Part shown: positions 12,331-23,130 of the stretch, piece after piece
How the letters are laid out: each line of letters begins with the position of its first letter
How positions within the stretch are numbered: position 1 is the first letter of the stretch
Source of the DNA: Artemia franciscana
Lineage: Eukaryota > Arthropoda > Branchiopoda > Anostraca > Artemiidae
DNA length: 64,000 nt
Assembly (NCBI RefSeq): GCF_032884065.1
Contig: NC_088863.1
Span: 60,705,512-60,769,511, forward strand
Direction: 5' to 3'
Made by a program: the position numbers and the translations under genes
The notes under the pieces: generated by a model
Database searches by the model: none
The model's input: the letters and a program-made list of their open reading frames with translations, nothing else
What the model was told of the DNA's origin: nothing

Positions 12331-13954
12331 CTTTGTTTGTAACACTGACGAAATTCTCGTTATGTATTAATCTTTTCTGAGTTTTAGGATGTGAATATTT
12401 TTGCTTTTCCTTTTATTATGCATAACTGTCTTCAGACTTGTACTCTAGGCCCTACTCTCAATGCATCCCTTCATCGTAAAATTTGAGAAAAGTCATATTT
12501 TACCCTCTATATCACACACGAAGTGCTTCAGTTCAACTCTGCCTTGAGACATGAACAGAGTTCAACTGCCGTCCTCCTGAAAATGGGTCCTAAGTCCCGG
12601 CTATGGAAAAAAATCAATATATCTATAAAAGAAGCATTTAATCCTATTCTTTGTGCAAGGGGATGCTTGGGGATGAAGCTTTGTTTAAACAGTTGTGCTT
12701 TTAATGCAAGTTGTTGCCCAAAACTGCGCCCCATCGAGGCTCGGATCTTAAGGCTTTCGTTCTTTCTCACTCATTGGGCCTGAATGAACCAACTAGTTAT
12801 AATATAGTGAAGGTTCTATTTTAATTATGGCATGCTCAGAGAAATTGTGTCCTCCATTGACTACTGCTTTGCTTTGAAGATTTGAGTTGTTACCACTTTT
12901 CCCGGTGCACGCAGCTCAACCAGCCTCAATTCATCTACCTTCAATTCAACCACTTAACAGCTGAAACACCCTGAAACCAACTACCACTTGCCTTAACTCC
13001 CTTAAATTCAACAACCTTTTACTCGATTATCGTTTAACTCAGATTTGTTTCAGTTCAGATCTGTTGATCAATCACCAAAGTCTTATGAGGACTGACGCTC
13101 TGGTGATCCAATCAGTATGAGGACTTTTCAATTAAAGTCAAATATTAAACAAGCACTAGCCATTTTCTCTGTTTCAACTAGAATCCTTTTAGGGGAACAG
13201 CCTCAAACTGAAAATGAGAACATAACTGCTAGAATGCCTGCAAACAGTTCCTTAAGAGTTTTGATTTGTCGGGAAAGACGAAAAACGATTATAACCTTCG
13301 AGAACACCAGTCAAAGGCCTTTGAAGGCCCGGTTTTGTATCAAGATCTTGCTGGTTCTTTATGATTCCTAAAAAAAAAAAATGACTCTTGGCTATAGAGA
13401 GGCTCCAGTATTTTGAGAGATCTGAACTATTTTAGGTGATGGAATATTCAAGGTTGTTCCTCGTCTTTTTTTTTCAACTATATACAATACATATAAAGAC
13501 TGGTGATTCATATCCACCTTGATTTTTTTTTCTATTGTCTGATAAGGCAGAAATCACATATTAAGGCATGCTGCAAGCGCTTAAAGACTTGGTTCCAATA
13601 GCCAATCTTTAGAAGTCATAAAGATTTTGGGAATGCTCCTATAGGCGCTTTTCCAGTTAAGTCTCGGAATTCTTCATCATCCAGATGTTTCTTTTACTTT
13701 TCAGTATCTACCATTAAATAAAGTTCAATCACTGGGCCTCAACCAACAGTTCAAAAAGGACTACGATTTTGATACTTTCGTTGAAAGTATATCAGACTTA
13801 GGTTTTTTTTAATAACAAGATATTGAAAGAATATGTGATAAACTCTGTGGTAATTTCCCCATCTAATGTACTTGTATCATTGCTTTATAGTGCGGAATAT
13901 TTGGACTAGAAAGTGAATGATTTAGAAAGCAAAGCTCAAGAGATCTGAACAAAC
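12331..13954. other. Intergenic DNA; open frames on both strands near 12.5-13.4 kb of unknown meaning
   Basis: 12523-12783 is less AT-rich than its surroundings and open on both strands for 80-86 codons, and 13117-13371 is open for 84 codons. Neither product resembles a family I know, and strong splice sites or start contexts are absent. 12900-13020 is rich in CAA/TCAA words. Most likely decayed repeat sequence. Confidence 0.4.
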
Positions 13955-14040
13955 ACTAGCACAAGTCCATGGAGATTGATAGTCTATAAAGTATTAGTCT
14001 TCTTCACTTGAAAAAATGGAAAAAAAATATCGTCTTGGAA
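13955..14040. repeat. Dispersed repeat copy (pairs with 16967-17040)
   Basis: Shares AAGTCCATGGAGATTGATAG, then TC(T/C)ATAAA and TCTTCTTCACTT, with 16967-17040, in the same orientation. The copies are about 80% identical over ~75 bp by eye. Confidence 0.65.
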
Positions 14041-14511
14041 TGCAACTTTGCTACACCAATGAACTCTATACACAGAACATTTTAGCAAAATTTCATGACG
14101 TCATAATAACCAAAACTAAAAGTGCGTCTTGGTAAAAAATTGTGCTTGAATGTAATTTAAAGTTAATTCAAGCGTCTTTCATGGTGCCTTTTTCAACGTT
14201 TGACATCTATGGGCTGTGGGTTTGCCTTTTAAAAGGTTGTGGCAATAGTTGCTATTTGCCGAACCGGGGGGGTCATATTTTTACTAAGATTTTTACTAAG
14301 TCTTCTGAAATCACACCGAAATTGTATTGAGTTATATGACGAAAACTACGAATGGTATGGAGAGTTTCTATAATGTCCTTATGGTAAGATCATTGCGTTT
14401 TAGAAACACAAGGGCCGTTTAGTTAGAATAATAAGTTTTTTTTTAAAGTTTGTGAAATAATTTTAGCGATAATAGCAATCTAGTGAGGAGGAAGCAACCC
14501 TCTTCATGTGC

Positions 14512-14720
14512 TTGATACTTTCCGTTCATTTTAAGCTTTAATGTTGCTCTTTACTTTCTGTTGAAAAAATATTTTCTTTTCCATTCAATTTCTGATCGTT
14601 TTTTAATAACACCGGGAATTCTGCCCCCCCCCCCATGGAAAGTTCCTCCCATTTGAAATACCCCCCCCCCCCTACACCAGGAAAATTCCCGCTAAACATT
14701 TCAGTTTTAGATGAAAATTC
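14512..14720 (+). repeat. Fragment of dispersed repeat family 2 with C-runs
   Basis: CGTTCATTTTAAGCTTTAAT, then GTTGCTCTTTACTTTCTGTTG, parallels 43533-43575 in the longer element. Next come a TTCAATTTCT block and two C-runs of 12-14 bases (about 14623 and 14662) near TTCCTCCC. I interpret it as a diverged partial copy. Confidence 0.5.
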
Positions 14721-15134
14721 TCCAGGGAAAATGTCTTGCGGAGAATATCAGGTAAAAAAAAATTTCTTAGTGCACTTTCCTTTGAGAAAGACTTCAATTT
14801 CTGTTTGATTTCAAAATTCATGCCAAAAATTCCTTCCTCTGTGGAGTGTTATCCTGCAAATATCTACCCCATAGTAGAAGTTTGCTGCCGTAGGGTTTTT
14901 GGGTAATCAGCTCTTTCAAAAATGGTTGAGCATTCTAACGGAAAATGACTGACGGAAAAATGTTTTTGTCTGTAGTGTTTTGTGTTGTACCTAGTAATAC
15001 AGAAATAAAATGGCTATATGAAGCGAAATCTAAGCTTCATTAAGTTATAATTACTACGCAAACATTAAGCCAACCATATTTCCAGATGTTTCCTTTTGAC
15101 CTAAAATAAATCCAAGTACACTTAGCGGACCATA

Positions 15135-15152
15135 CGCGTGTCGCAACACGCG
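15135..15152. repeat. Short perfect hairpin CGCGTGT-CGCA-ACACGCG
   Basis: A 7 bp perfectly paired stem with a CGCA loop, followed by AGAAAAATTTTTTCG, itself partly self-complementary. It is unusually CG-rich for this region. Confidence 0.7.
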
Positions 15153-15765
15153 AGAAAAATTTTTTCGACTGTTGCTCTGAAAATTGTTGTGAAACATGCA
15201 AATTTGGGCAGTTTTAACACTTTAGGAAATTGACCGTGCTGGCAGTCCTTATTTTCAAAGGGTCTGGTGTTTTTTTTTCATCTTCTGGTAACACTGCTTT
15301 GACCGCTCCTTATATCGAGTTAATTTTTTGCCTTTCACTAAAGATTATCGTGGGGAGGGGCCCTTGATGAATCTTAACAAATTTTGGAATGCAGAAAGTA
15401 AGACCAGCCCCAACTCTTGTACTACGGTTTGATATTCTAAGATTGCTTATCTGAAAAGCCCGATCAATTATCCTTAACGTTTCACGAGACATAAACGACA
15501 TGAGAGGTTAGTAGGATTACTACTCGAGGAAACAGTCTTGATTAGTTGTCTAACAAGTTACACCTGATAACCCTGGAAAATACAGGATAATTTAGGTCAT
15601 GTATAAACAAAAAATCTTAATTTTTTAAAAAATGAAAAAAATTGGAATTTATAAGCAGATAGGAAAAAGATACAGTAACTTTGACATGTGGCACACATTC
15701 AAAGGTTGTTAAATAGGCTATGGAGGTTGTTAATAGGCTATGGAGTAGACTTGAGTAGCACTGTT

Positions 15766-16020
15766 ATTCGCCTACTTGCCTATAGCATTTCATTTGACAA
15801 GGTGCCGGCCAAGTCGCCTACTTATCTGTTATTCGCCTACTTGCCTATAGCATTTCATTTGACAAGGTGCCGGCTAAGTCGCCTACTTGCCTATTGCCTA
15901 CTTGCCTGTTATTCGCCTACTTGCCTATAGCATTTCATTTGACAAGGTGCCGGCTAAGTCGCCTACTTGCCTATTGCCTACTTGCCTATAGCATTTCATT
16001 TGACAAGGTGCCGGCCAAGT
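15766..16020 (+). repeat. Four-copy minisatellite, 61-80 bp period
   Basis: TATAGCATTTCATTTGACAA, then GGTGCCGGC(T/C)AAGTC, recurs with starts at 15781, 15846, 15926 and 15987 (spacings 65, 80 and 61). The length differences come from variable numbers of the inner word GCCTACTTGCCTATT. The copies are nearly identical, so the expansion is recent. The array stays open in two plus-strand frames only because of the repeat. Confidence 0.92.
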
Positions 16021-16333
16021 CTTGTTATCTTTTACGGATTATATCCAGGGAAGTTAATTTTGAGTAGGTAAGGGATGCTCAAACTCACTCTTGACTCGGT
16101 GCAATAACGTGGCAAGTCCTTGATGCCGTAGAGTCCTCTTTCTCTTAAAGTCCTCATTCCTTTGTCTATGAACATTATTTTCAGTTTAGGAGGTTCCTCT
16201 AAAATAAGGAGCTTTTAGATCTTTCAGAAATAAATCCTTTCATTTCCGGATTTTAAGGAGTTTCTACCCTAATACTACCAAAGTTTTCAGTCTCTTTGGC
16301 TCCTTATATTATTTCTAGACACGATACTCTGTG

Positions 16334-16365
16334 TAACAACAGAGTTGTTAACAACTCTGTTGTTA
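16334..16365. repeat. Perfect 32 bp palindrome
   Basis: TAACAACAGAGTTG on the left is exactly reverse-complementary to the right half around a central TTAA. There is no spacer, so it can form a cruciform or RNA hairpin. Confidence 0.9.
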
Positions 16366-16966
16366 AGGAAAAGTCAGGGAAATTGTGAAATTATAGACAG
16401 ATAGCAAAAAGGGGATCTAAGGTACCAACGCAAACAACTCAAAAACCCTGTGATTTACCATCTTAAACTTCAATTTTTGTTGATACATCTGGAAAACCTG
16501 AATTAAGGTATTTTGACAGCTTAACTAATGATTCATTGATCCAGATGTTAGAATCTGTTTATTAAGATAGAATTCATTCAGTTGATTACTAAAGTGCATT
16601 CTTTTAGACATCAAAAGAAGATGCTTTGGTACATGGAATCGGTCTTGTCAGGCCCAGCCCTTATTTGTATAACAGACCTTGCTGGAGTACCGTTCTAAAT
16701 TCTACAAAAACCTACTTTTTTCCAGAGGGAGGTGGGCTTTGCGAGGGGTCTAGGGTTCTGTACCGGGTTTGAAAGAAATGATTCTTGTATTTACTTCTTA
16801 AGTCATTAGATAGTATAAAAGCGAGCCAAGTTCAAGCTACATTTAGCCCTCTTTTGTTTCGTTTTAAAAAGTAACTATTGCAGGATTTGTTATCCTTTCA
16901 GCATAGCCACGTAATTCATCTAGGCAAAAAATAAAGGACGAAGAAATAGTCAACAACAAGAAAAGT

Positions 16967-17140
16967 ATAAGTCCATGGAGATTGATAGTCCATAAAACAT
17001 TGATCTTCTTCACTTTAAAAATGAAAGGAAACTACCGTGTTTGAATCAAATTTTCCTCGTTCTACCTTGTTTCTACTAAATCTTTCTACGTTGAGTCCAT
17101 CTTTAGGGACCTTTGTGTCACTTCCAGTTGTTTTTCTAGG
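16967..17140. repeat. Dispersed repeat copies (pair with 13955-14040 and 17735-17800)
   Basis: The first ~70 bp match 13955-14040. From 17060, TACCTTGTTTCTACTAA, then TCTTT and GAGTCCATCTTTA(G/A)GGAC, is repeated at about 17738-17800. The two parts lie next to each other here but apart elsewhere, so this may be a composite of a longer element. Confidence 0.6.
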
Positions 17141-17227
17141 GTTAAGAGCTTTGGGTGTTACGAATTGTTTATGCTCAAATTCTACTATAAAACTGGAATT
17201 ATACTTGAAGGCCATCTATTCTTCAAT

Positions 17228-17400
17228 ACCACAGCCTATATAACCACCAGTTGCGCGGAATCGAATCTTGCCCATAGAAGGACTTCAACGCGCATCTTTA
17301 GACTAGGCATTAGCCTCCGGCGCTCCCACAGCCAATCAGTGCGGAAAGATCTTGGTTCTATTCCTATGTCGCGACAATAGCTATGTGTTGCTTTTGAAAA
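17228..17400. repeat. Possible tRNA-derived (SINE-like) fragment
   Basis: A GC-richer patch with pol III B-box-like words on both strands: GGTTCTATTCC on plus near 17353 and GATTCGATTCC on minus near 17262. A-box-like sequence lies upstream of the minus one. The T-stem bases do not pair properly, so it is not a functional tRNA. No second copy is visible in the window. Confidence 0.25.
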
Positions 17401-17800
17401 ATGTTGGCGCAATTGGTGTCTATATAGGCAGTGTTCAATATAGTCTTCTGGCTAAACTGTAAGTAATCGATGTGAAAATATAGAATAATTCAAGTAAATG
17501 AAGAATGAAAATGGTAAATACTAATAAAATTAAAGTAAGCAATCATTTGGCCGATAACATCTGACTGTTTTGCTTCTGTGAATCCATATCTTGAGCATCC
17601 ATAAAAATAGTGTCCACATTTGGAGCAAATTTTAATAATGTCACAATATAACTTGCATTATTAATAAGTAGCATATATCAATATAAGTGGCTTCAATGGA
17701 GGGGGGTGACTGTGGTCTTGGAATACCACTTCCATCATATTACCTTGTTTCTACTAAGTCTTTATAGCTCGAGTCCATCTTTAAGGACTTTTGTGTCATT

Positions 17801-20800
17801 CTGAGATAATTGCCAAAAACCGTTTTCTAAGCTGTTATCAAAGTGGGGATCAGCAAAGAGTAATCTTGAGCAAGCCCAATACTGAGTAAGATCAGTAAGT
17901 TTGAATATAGATTGCCGTCTTGACTCCCCTAAGAACATAATTGTAACTGGTTGCTGGCAATTATTTCAAAAGTTTGAAATTGTCAAACAGGATGGCAGCA
18001 ACAATATGCATAATTGAAGCGAAGATACAATTTTTAATGAATTTATTTTTCATCAAGACATATGCATTAACAAAGATTTTCGATTAAAATGTCACACAAT
18101 ACTTACATTTAACAGATCCCAAAATTAAAACACATAGAATATTCCAATCTACCTTACCGTTAGTCTGCAAAGTACCATTTCCCGGAAAACTAAAGTAAAT
18201 CTTAATTGTTGGGCTTTTAGCTGTCTTAGAATATCAAGGTGAATAGATGCAGAGCCTAAACCATGTTCCAAGAAAGTCTCTTGGAGAATCTACCACCGCT
18301 CCTTGCCTCTCCAAAGGACACTGACCTTTGATGGTTTTGACGAACTTAATGTTATCAAAGCGAAACTTCAAGAAATAGACTTCATTACAAATGAGGACCA
18401 AGGAAAGTTTTGAACACCCTCCCCACCATAATGTTTGTCTGACTTGTAAAAACGCAATAAAAATACATGACAACACATTTTTGACGCGTTTTTTTAAAGT
18501 TTTTCTTTTGTAAACCGTTCCCCTCCATCAAAATCCAGGATACGGCCCTGGCTTTGCAACATCCTAAATTATAAGGATTTTAAAGCATTTAAAATAATAT
18601 TTCCTTAGATACAAAATTCCAACTCAAATCGTTAGAATAACCGGCCAAAGAAAAAAAAGATAGATAAGGATTGAAAGAGATGGTGGCATGAAAACAAAGT
18701 TAAAGGAATAATTTAGACTCTGTCTTCATTCCTGACAGTCTCATTCACCTAAGTCAACTACTTTTAGTGAAAAATCTATCATCTACGATTTAACTATAAC
18801 TAATTTCAACTTCTAACAAATTACCCAATGTTCTTTTACAAAATATACAATCAATTAGAAGTGTTCTAGTAAAATTTAGAAAATAAACGTACTTTGAATT
18901 AAAGTAAAACAGCTAGTAGATATTGGCAACTGTAACCCAAGGTAAGAGACACAAAATTTTATTGAAGAAGGAAAAAAAATGGAAACTGACACATATTTTG
19001 GACTGTCAATAGACATGGATGTTTGAAGAAAATTAGTTGTAAAGCCTTGAAGATATTTTCAAGAGAACCATGACAAAATCTTCATTTTCAACAATGTTTA
19101 TAAGCAAAAAAGGGAAAAATAACGAAAAATTTGAGAAAACAGAAGCTACTAAATATAAAATTGACGAATCAAGGCCGTATCCAGGAGAGGAGGAGGGAGG
19201 TTAGAGGGTTTGAACCCCTTCCCTGAAATTTTTTCCAGCTTCAAAAACATACCGAAAATACATATAAAGAAATTTATGACGCGCTTTTTTTTAACACTCT
19301 TCAAAACATACCCCTTGCCTCCCCCGAAAAAAAAAATCTTGGATACGGGCTTGAAGCCAATGAAGTATTGAAAATTAAATTGTATCTATCGATTCAATGG
19401 GCTCGGTTCAGAGATGCGAGGCATAAATCCCTCAAAAGTACAATAGCAGGACAATAATAAATAACAAAGTTTTGTAAAACTAGATATATTTAAATATCTC
19501 GAAAGTCAATAAAATATTTGAAAGTGGATAGGAATAATCAATCCATTGGGCTCAGTTTCAAGAGATAATTTATAAGCCTTCCTGGCAGAAAAAAAACCCA
19601 GCAAAACACTGTTTGAATCAGAGGCGAAATAGTTAAGGATGAACCTAATATAATTCGATATCTGAAGTTAAGTAATTTAAAAATGGGAGTTTCAGCTATG
19701 TTTAGATAATAAAAACGTTGAAAAAGTATAGTGAGACGAAAGGAAGAAACAAGAGCTTCCTAAACTTGGAATTACTGCATATCTCAAGAGGTAAAAAAAC
19801 ATGGGGAAGCAGATTAGAACATTCAGACGAGTGGATGCGGTTTAGGGGACGAGGCATAAATCTCAGTAGCAAAAAAAAAGGATTTTTTTTTTTAATAAAC
19901 AAAGGCTCGGCCAAGATTAGGCCTTAAATAATTACATACTAAGCTATTTCCCTATTTTATAGTTCATATATATTTGAAATTTTCTGTCTAATTCATTTTA
20001 TTAAACGCCTGACTGCTTTTTAACGTCAGTAATAATAAATATTTTTATTTTCTAAAGGCTCTCAATGCCACCATTTTAGTACCATAGCTTTATATAGAAA
20101 ACCAGTATATAGAACTGTAGCATGGATCAGTTTTAGAAAACAATTTAGAAAAGATACAAGGTATTTTCAGTATGGGTCCAAGAAAATAAGTAACTACAGT
20201 GAATTGGATCTACAGAGCTATGTGAAGTATTGCGGGTATTACAGAAGTAAGATTTCATTGTAATTTCATTATCCTTTAATTATCTTTTGAATTTTCTGAA
20301 AGTAAGAAAAAAACAAAGCCATAACGCAAATGCTCTCTCCACGGGTAGCACCCTAATTAAGGGCGCCACACTCACTGATACAACAAGATGAAGCCAACTC
20401 AGCAAAATATAATTAGTTTTAAACTGTAAATATTTAAATTCTAAATAGTATTTGATCAATTTTTAGCCATTATATTTAAATAATATCATTAATACTTAGA
20501 TAATATTTAATGGTCTTAGATCGTATTTGGCAATAAAACAAATTCAAAACTTAATAAACAGATTGAAATTATTATTTTATAGTCTTAATTTGCTTTTATC
20601 CTCCAATAATTCACAAAAAAGGTAGGGTGTCCATAAACACGCCAATACAGCACATAGTACAGGATACCACAGTATATGTTAATGAATATCTACTGTCGGA
20701 CACAAGAAATATTCGAGCACAATCATTTCCAGTGAATTACTGAGAAATAAATATCAATTAAGCTTCGGAAGACAACTTTCACTAAATACGACTATAGTTT

Positions 20801-22045
20801 CTCAATATGCAGAAACCAAAATACCTTCATTGGTCTTATAAATGATTTAATGGTTGCTTTAGAAATTAAAAAAAAAAGCTACTAGTGTCTAACCAAAAAA
20901 GTACAATTAAAAAGCTATTGAAAGCAGGGATATACAGAGCCTAGGAGCCCAATCAGGCATTAAAATTAATAAAGCTTTACCAAATTTCAGGGTACTTTTT
21001 GTTCAGTTTATCATTATTTTTTTTTTGTTTATACCCCCCACTCCGAAAGAGATATATTTAATATATGCCATATTGAGAGCTTGAAGATTTTAGTAAGAAC
21101 TGCTAGATTACTTATATTGCTATTTTTTCTTTTCTCAGACTTTCCAGACTGATGATTTTAGAAGTTCTCCACTCGTAGGTATGTGGTGTTATTCGGCTTC
21201 CAGCTGTTTTACTTTTATTATTGAATTATATATTTATACTTGTTTAAACACTGAACTTATTTATAATTATTTATTTTAATCAGAGCTCAAAAGATCCACT
21301 CTTTTTAAAAGAAATACCTATTGTAGTTTTATTTTAGATAATTAAATAAAACTATCGTGTTTAAAAGTACTGTTTAAAAAAATTAAAACGGCTATTTTGT
21401 GCTTATCAGGATTCATTACAAGTGATTGCTTAGGATGTAAAAAGATGAGATTAACATTAAAAAAGGGGGGAACAAATACAAAACTTCTGAGCAGATTATA
21501 CTAAAATACATGCATATATAGCTACTAAATCAACATAAGATTGCCATCTAGCTATTGCCATCTATTGCCATCTAGCGAAGATCTACAGTTTTGATGCAGG
21601 TCAACGGGTACAAAATACAGCTTAAAATATTTCAGAATAAATTAGAGTTATCTCTGTATCGCAACAGCCTTAGCAGCAGCTCTTGTACTAGAAAGACTAG
21701 AGTATCCCCTGATTATATTTAACTAACGGAAAAGTGGCCTTAATATATCGCAAAATGAAAACTAAAATTGTTTACCAATAATAGCTACTTTTCATAAAAA
21801 ATAATATTGTTTTATATTTCTAGAAAGCTGTAAGTTTGACAGTCGAAACCCAAGCCCCCCCCCCCCCAACCTCACAAAGGTTGTATTTTTATACTGATAC
21901 TCAAAACTTCACTAGCAATTTTTACCAAGAAGCATGTTCCAGCGCGTCAAGCTAGTAATTACAATTATGAAAAACAGAGATAAAATAATTCTAAATATGA
22001 AAAATAAAACGAAAAAAATTCCGACTTAACGATTTCTTGAATGAT
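17801..22045. other. Intergenic DNA with scattered repeat-family-3 fragments
   Basis: AT-rich sequence between the two convergent genes. 18402-18556 and 19170-19345 contain pieces of repeat family 3 (GGATACGGCCCTG or GGCCGTATCCAGGA ends, GACGCG followed by a T-run). 20171-20246 and 21139-21178 are short open segments with acceptor- and donor-like borders, but they cannot be spliced to each other in frame. A C13 run lies near 21855. I identify no gene. Confidence 0.45.
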
Positions 22046-22051
22046 TTTATT
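22046..22051 (-). promoter_or_regulatory. Candidate polyadenylation signal for the minus-strand FnIII gene
   Basis: AATAAA on the minus strand (TTTATT in plus), about 515 bp after the stop at 22567. It is one of several possible A-rich hexamers in this AT-rich region, so the choice is uncertain. Confidence 0.25.
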
Positions 22052-22566
22052 TTACAATTTTCTTCTTTTTTTGACTGATTGATATTTCAAGGCTCAATTA
22101 ATTTCGACAAGAAAAATTTAGTAGCGTCAACAAACTATGGTAGCTAGCAAAATAGCGTGACAGTAGAAAAAGGCATGTAATTCAAAGCTAAATAAAACTG
22201 ACAAAACTTTGGGTCTTATTTTAGGATACGTTTTATCAAAATGCTAAATCTTCTTCGGGCATTTTTAATCTCCAAGAAGAGTTTTATAAAGCGGTACATA
22301 TACACCATTACACTACCAAAAATATACATATTTGTGTATCCTTCTAGTACCCAAAACTCACTTCACTTCGTATATGTTTTCCACGACTATTTGAAACACT
22401 GGGTCAAAGGCACGTCGACGACGAATCGCTAAAAATGCCTCACTGGCAACACTGGCAGGTCCAGTATTGGGCAATCATCCGAATCGCATTCAGCGCTTAA
22501 AAGAAACAAATCGGTATTCACATTGAAATTGTCTTAAAAACTAATTGACTTCTTAAATGGTATATT

Positions 22567-22670
22567 TTAGCAGCAAACCAGGAAGTAAGCCAGGAGAAGA
22601 GTAGAGACAGAATTGACAACAGTGGATGTACCAGCAGTGACACCTTGAGCGCCGCCAGGTGGTGCTGTTG
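22567..22670 (-). CDS. GPI-anchored IgSF/FnIII protein (klingon/wrapper-like), terminal exon
   Basis: On the minus strand the exon follows TTCTTTCCAG. It begins with CA, which completes the codon left after one base by the FnIII exon at 61351-61534 (G|CA, Ala), and encodes 33 further residues to TAA. The product runs TAPPGGAQGVTAGTSTVV, then NSVSTLLLAYFLVCC. A small-residue region, a short polar spacer and a hydrophobic C-terminal tail with no basic residues after it is the layout of a GPI-attachment signal. The anchor site is probably among the G/A/S/N residues before VSTLLL. The matching phase, strand and architecture place it as the end of the FnIII gene, although 38.7 kb of intron lies between. 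Family assignment to klingon or wrapper (three Ig, one FnIII, GPI) is inference because the Ig exons are not here. Confidence 0.75.
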
Positions 22671-22800
22671 CTGGAAAGAAAAAATAATATATGAATAAAA
22701 ATAAAATACTGAATAAGAGCTGTAGTGGCTCCAATATTTTTTCATTGGAATTTTGAACAGACAAACTTAAACTCTCTCCATACATTTAACTAAACAGCGT

Positions 22801-22916
22801 TCAGCGTCTGGATGTCTGGTCAAATGTTTCTTTCTTTAAATAGGCTAATGCACGGCAAGTTTTTCCAATGAGTGCTTTACATTCGGCATACACTTCTTCG
22901 TCAAAATACAGTGAGG
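22801..22916 (-). CDS. Possible alternative terminal exon or end of an unknown gene
   Basis: After CTGTTTTTTAG on the minus strand there is an open frame that enters with two bases (CC) and runs 37 residues to TGA. It begins SLYFDEEVYAECKALIG and continues KTCRALAYLKKETFDQTSRR. Composition is protein-like (charged, helical, two cysteines) and unlike the A/T-driven frames around it. The entry phase is the same as that of the GPI exon 130 bp downstream, so it could be spliced to the FnIII exon in its place, giving a hydrophilic, unanchored C-terminus. I do not recognise the peptide. It could instead be the last exon of a separate minus-strand gene. Confidence 0.4.
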
Positions 22917-22964
22917 CTAAAAAACAGAAAAACGTAAAAAATGTATTATTGACCCCAAGATTGC

Positions 22965-23130
22965 ATCCAGGAATTTTGTTGGGGGGGTGTTTTTGGAGGG
23001 TGTTTTACAACAAAATTACTTTAAAAATAGACAAAAAATTTGTTTATATGGCTTTTTGTTACATTTTTACGAGTGGGACAAAAATATTGGGGGGGGGGTG
23101 GTGGCTAAGCCCGGTACCCCAAGTGAATAC
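22965..23130. repeat. Repeat family 3 fragment
   Basis: GCATCCAGGAATTTTGTTGG, a G-run, then AAATTTGTTTATATGGCTTT, GTTACATTTTTACGAGTGGGA and another G-run. The same order is seen at 61078-61255 and 46480-46580. A 149-codon open frame over 22868-23317 is built mostly from this repeat and is not a gene. Confidence 0.6.

Noticed and set aside
12523-12783. Protein gene at 12.5-12.8 kb
   Set aside because: Open on both strands with no recognisable domain, no clear start context and no paired splice sites. I cannot choose a strand.
17228-17400. Functional tRNA gene
   Set aside because: B-box-like words exist on both strands, but the T-stem and acceptor stem do not pair. At best a decayed tRNA-derived repeat.
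20171-21178. Two plus-strand exon-like segments (20171-20246 and 21139-21178)
   Set aside because: Each is open between plausible splice signals, but the exit phase of the first closes the second with a stop, and neither joins the 26706 segment in frame.
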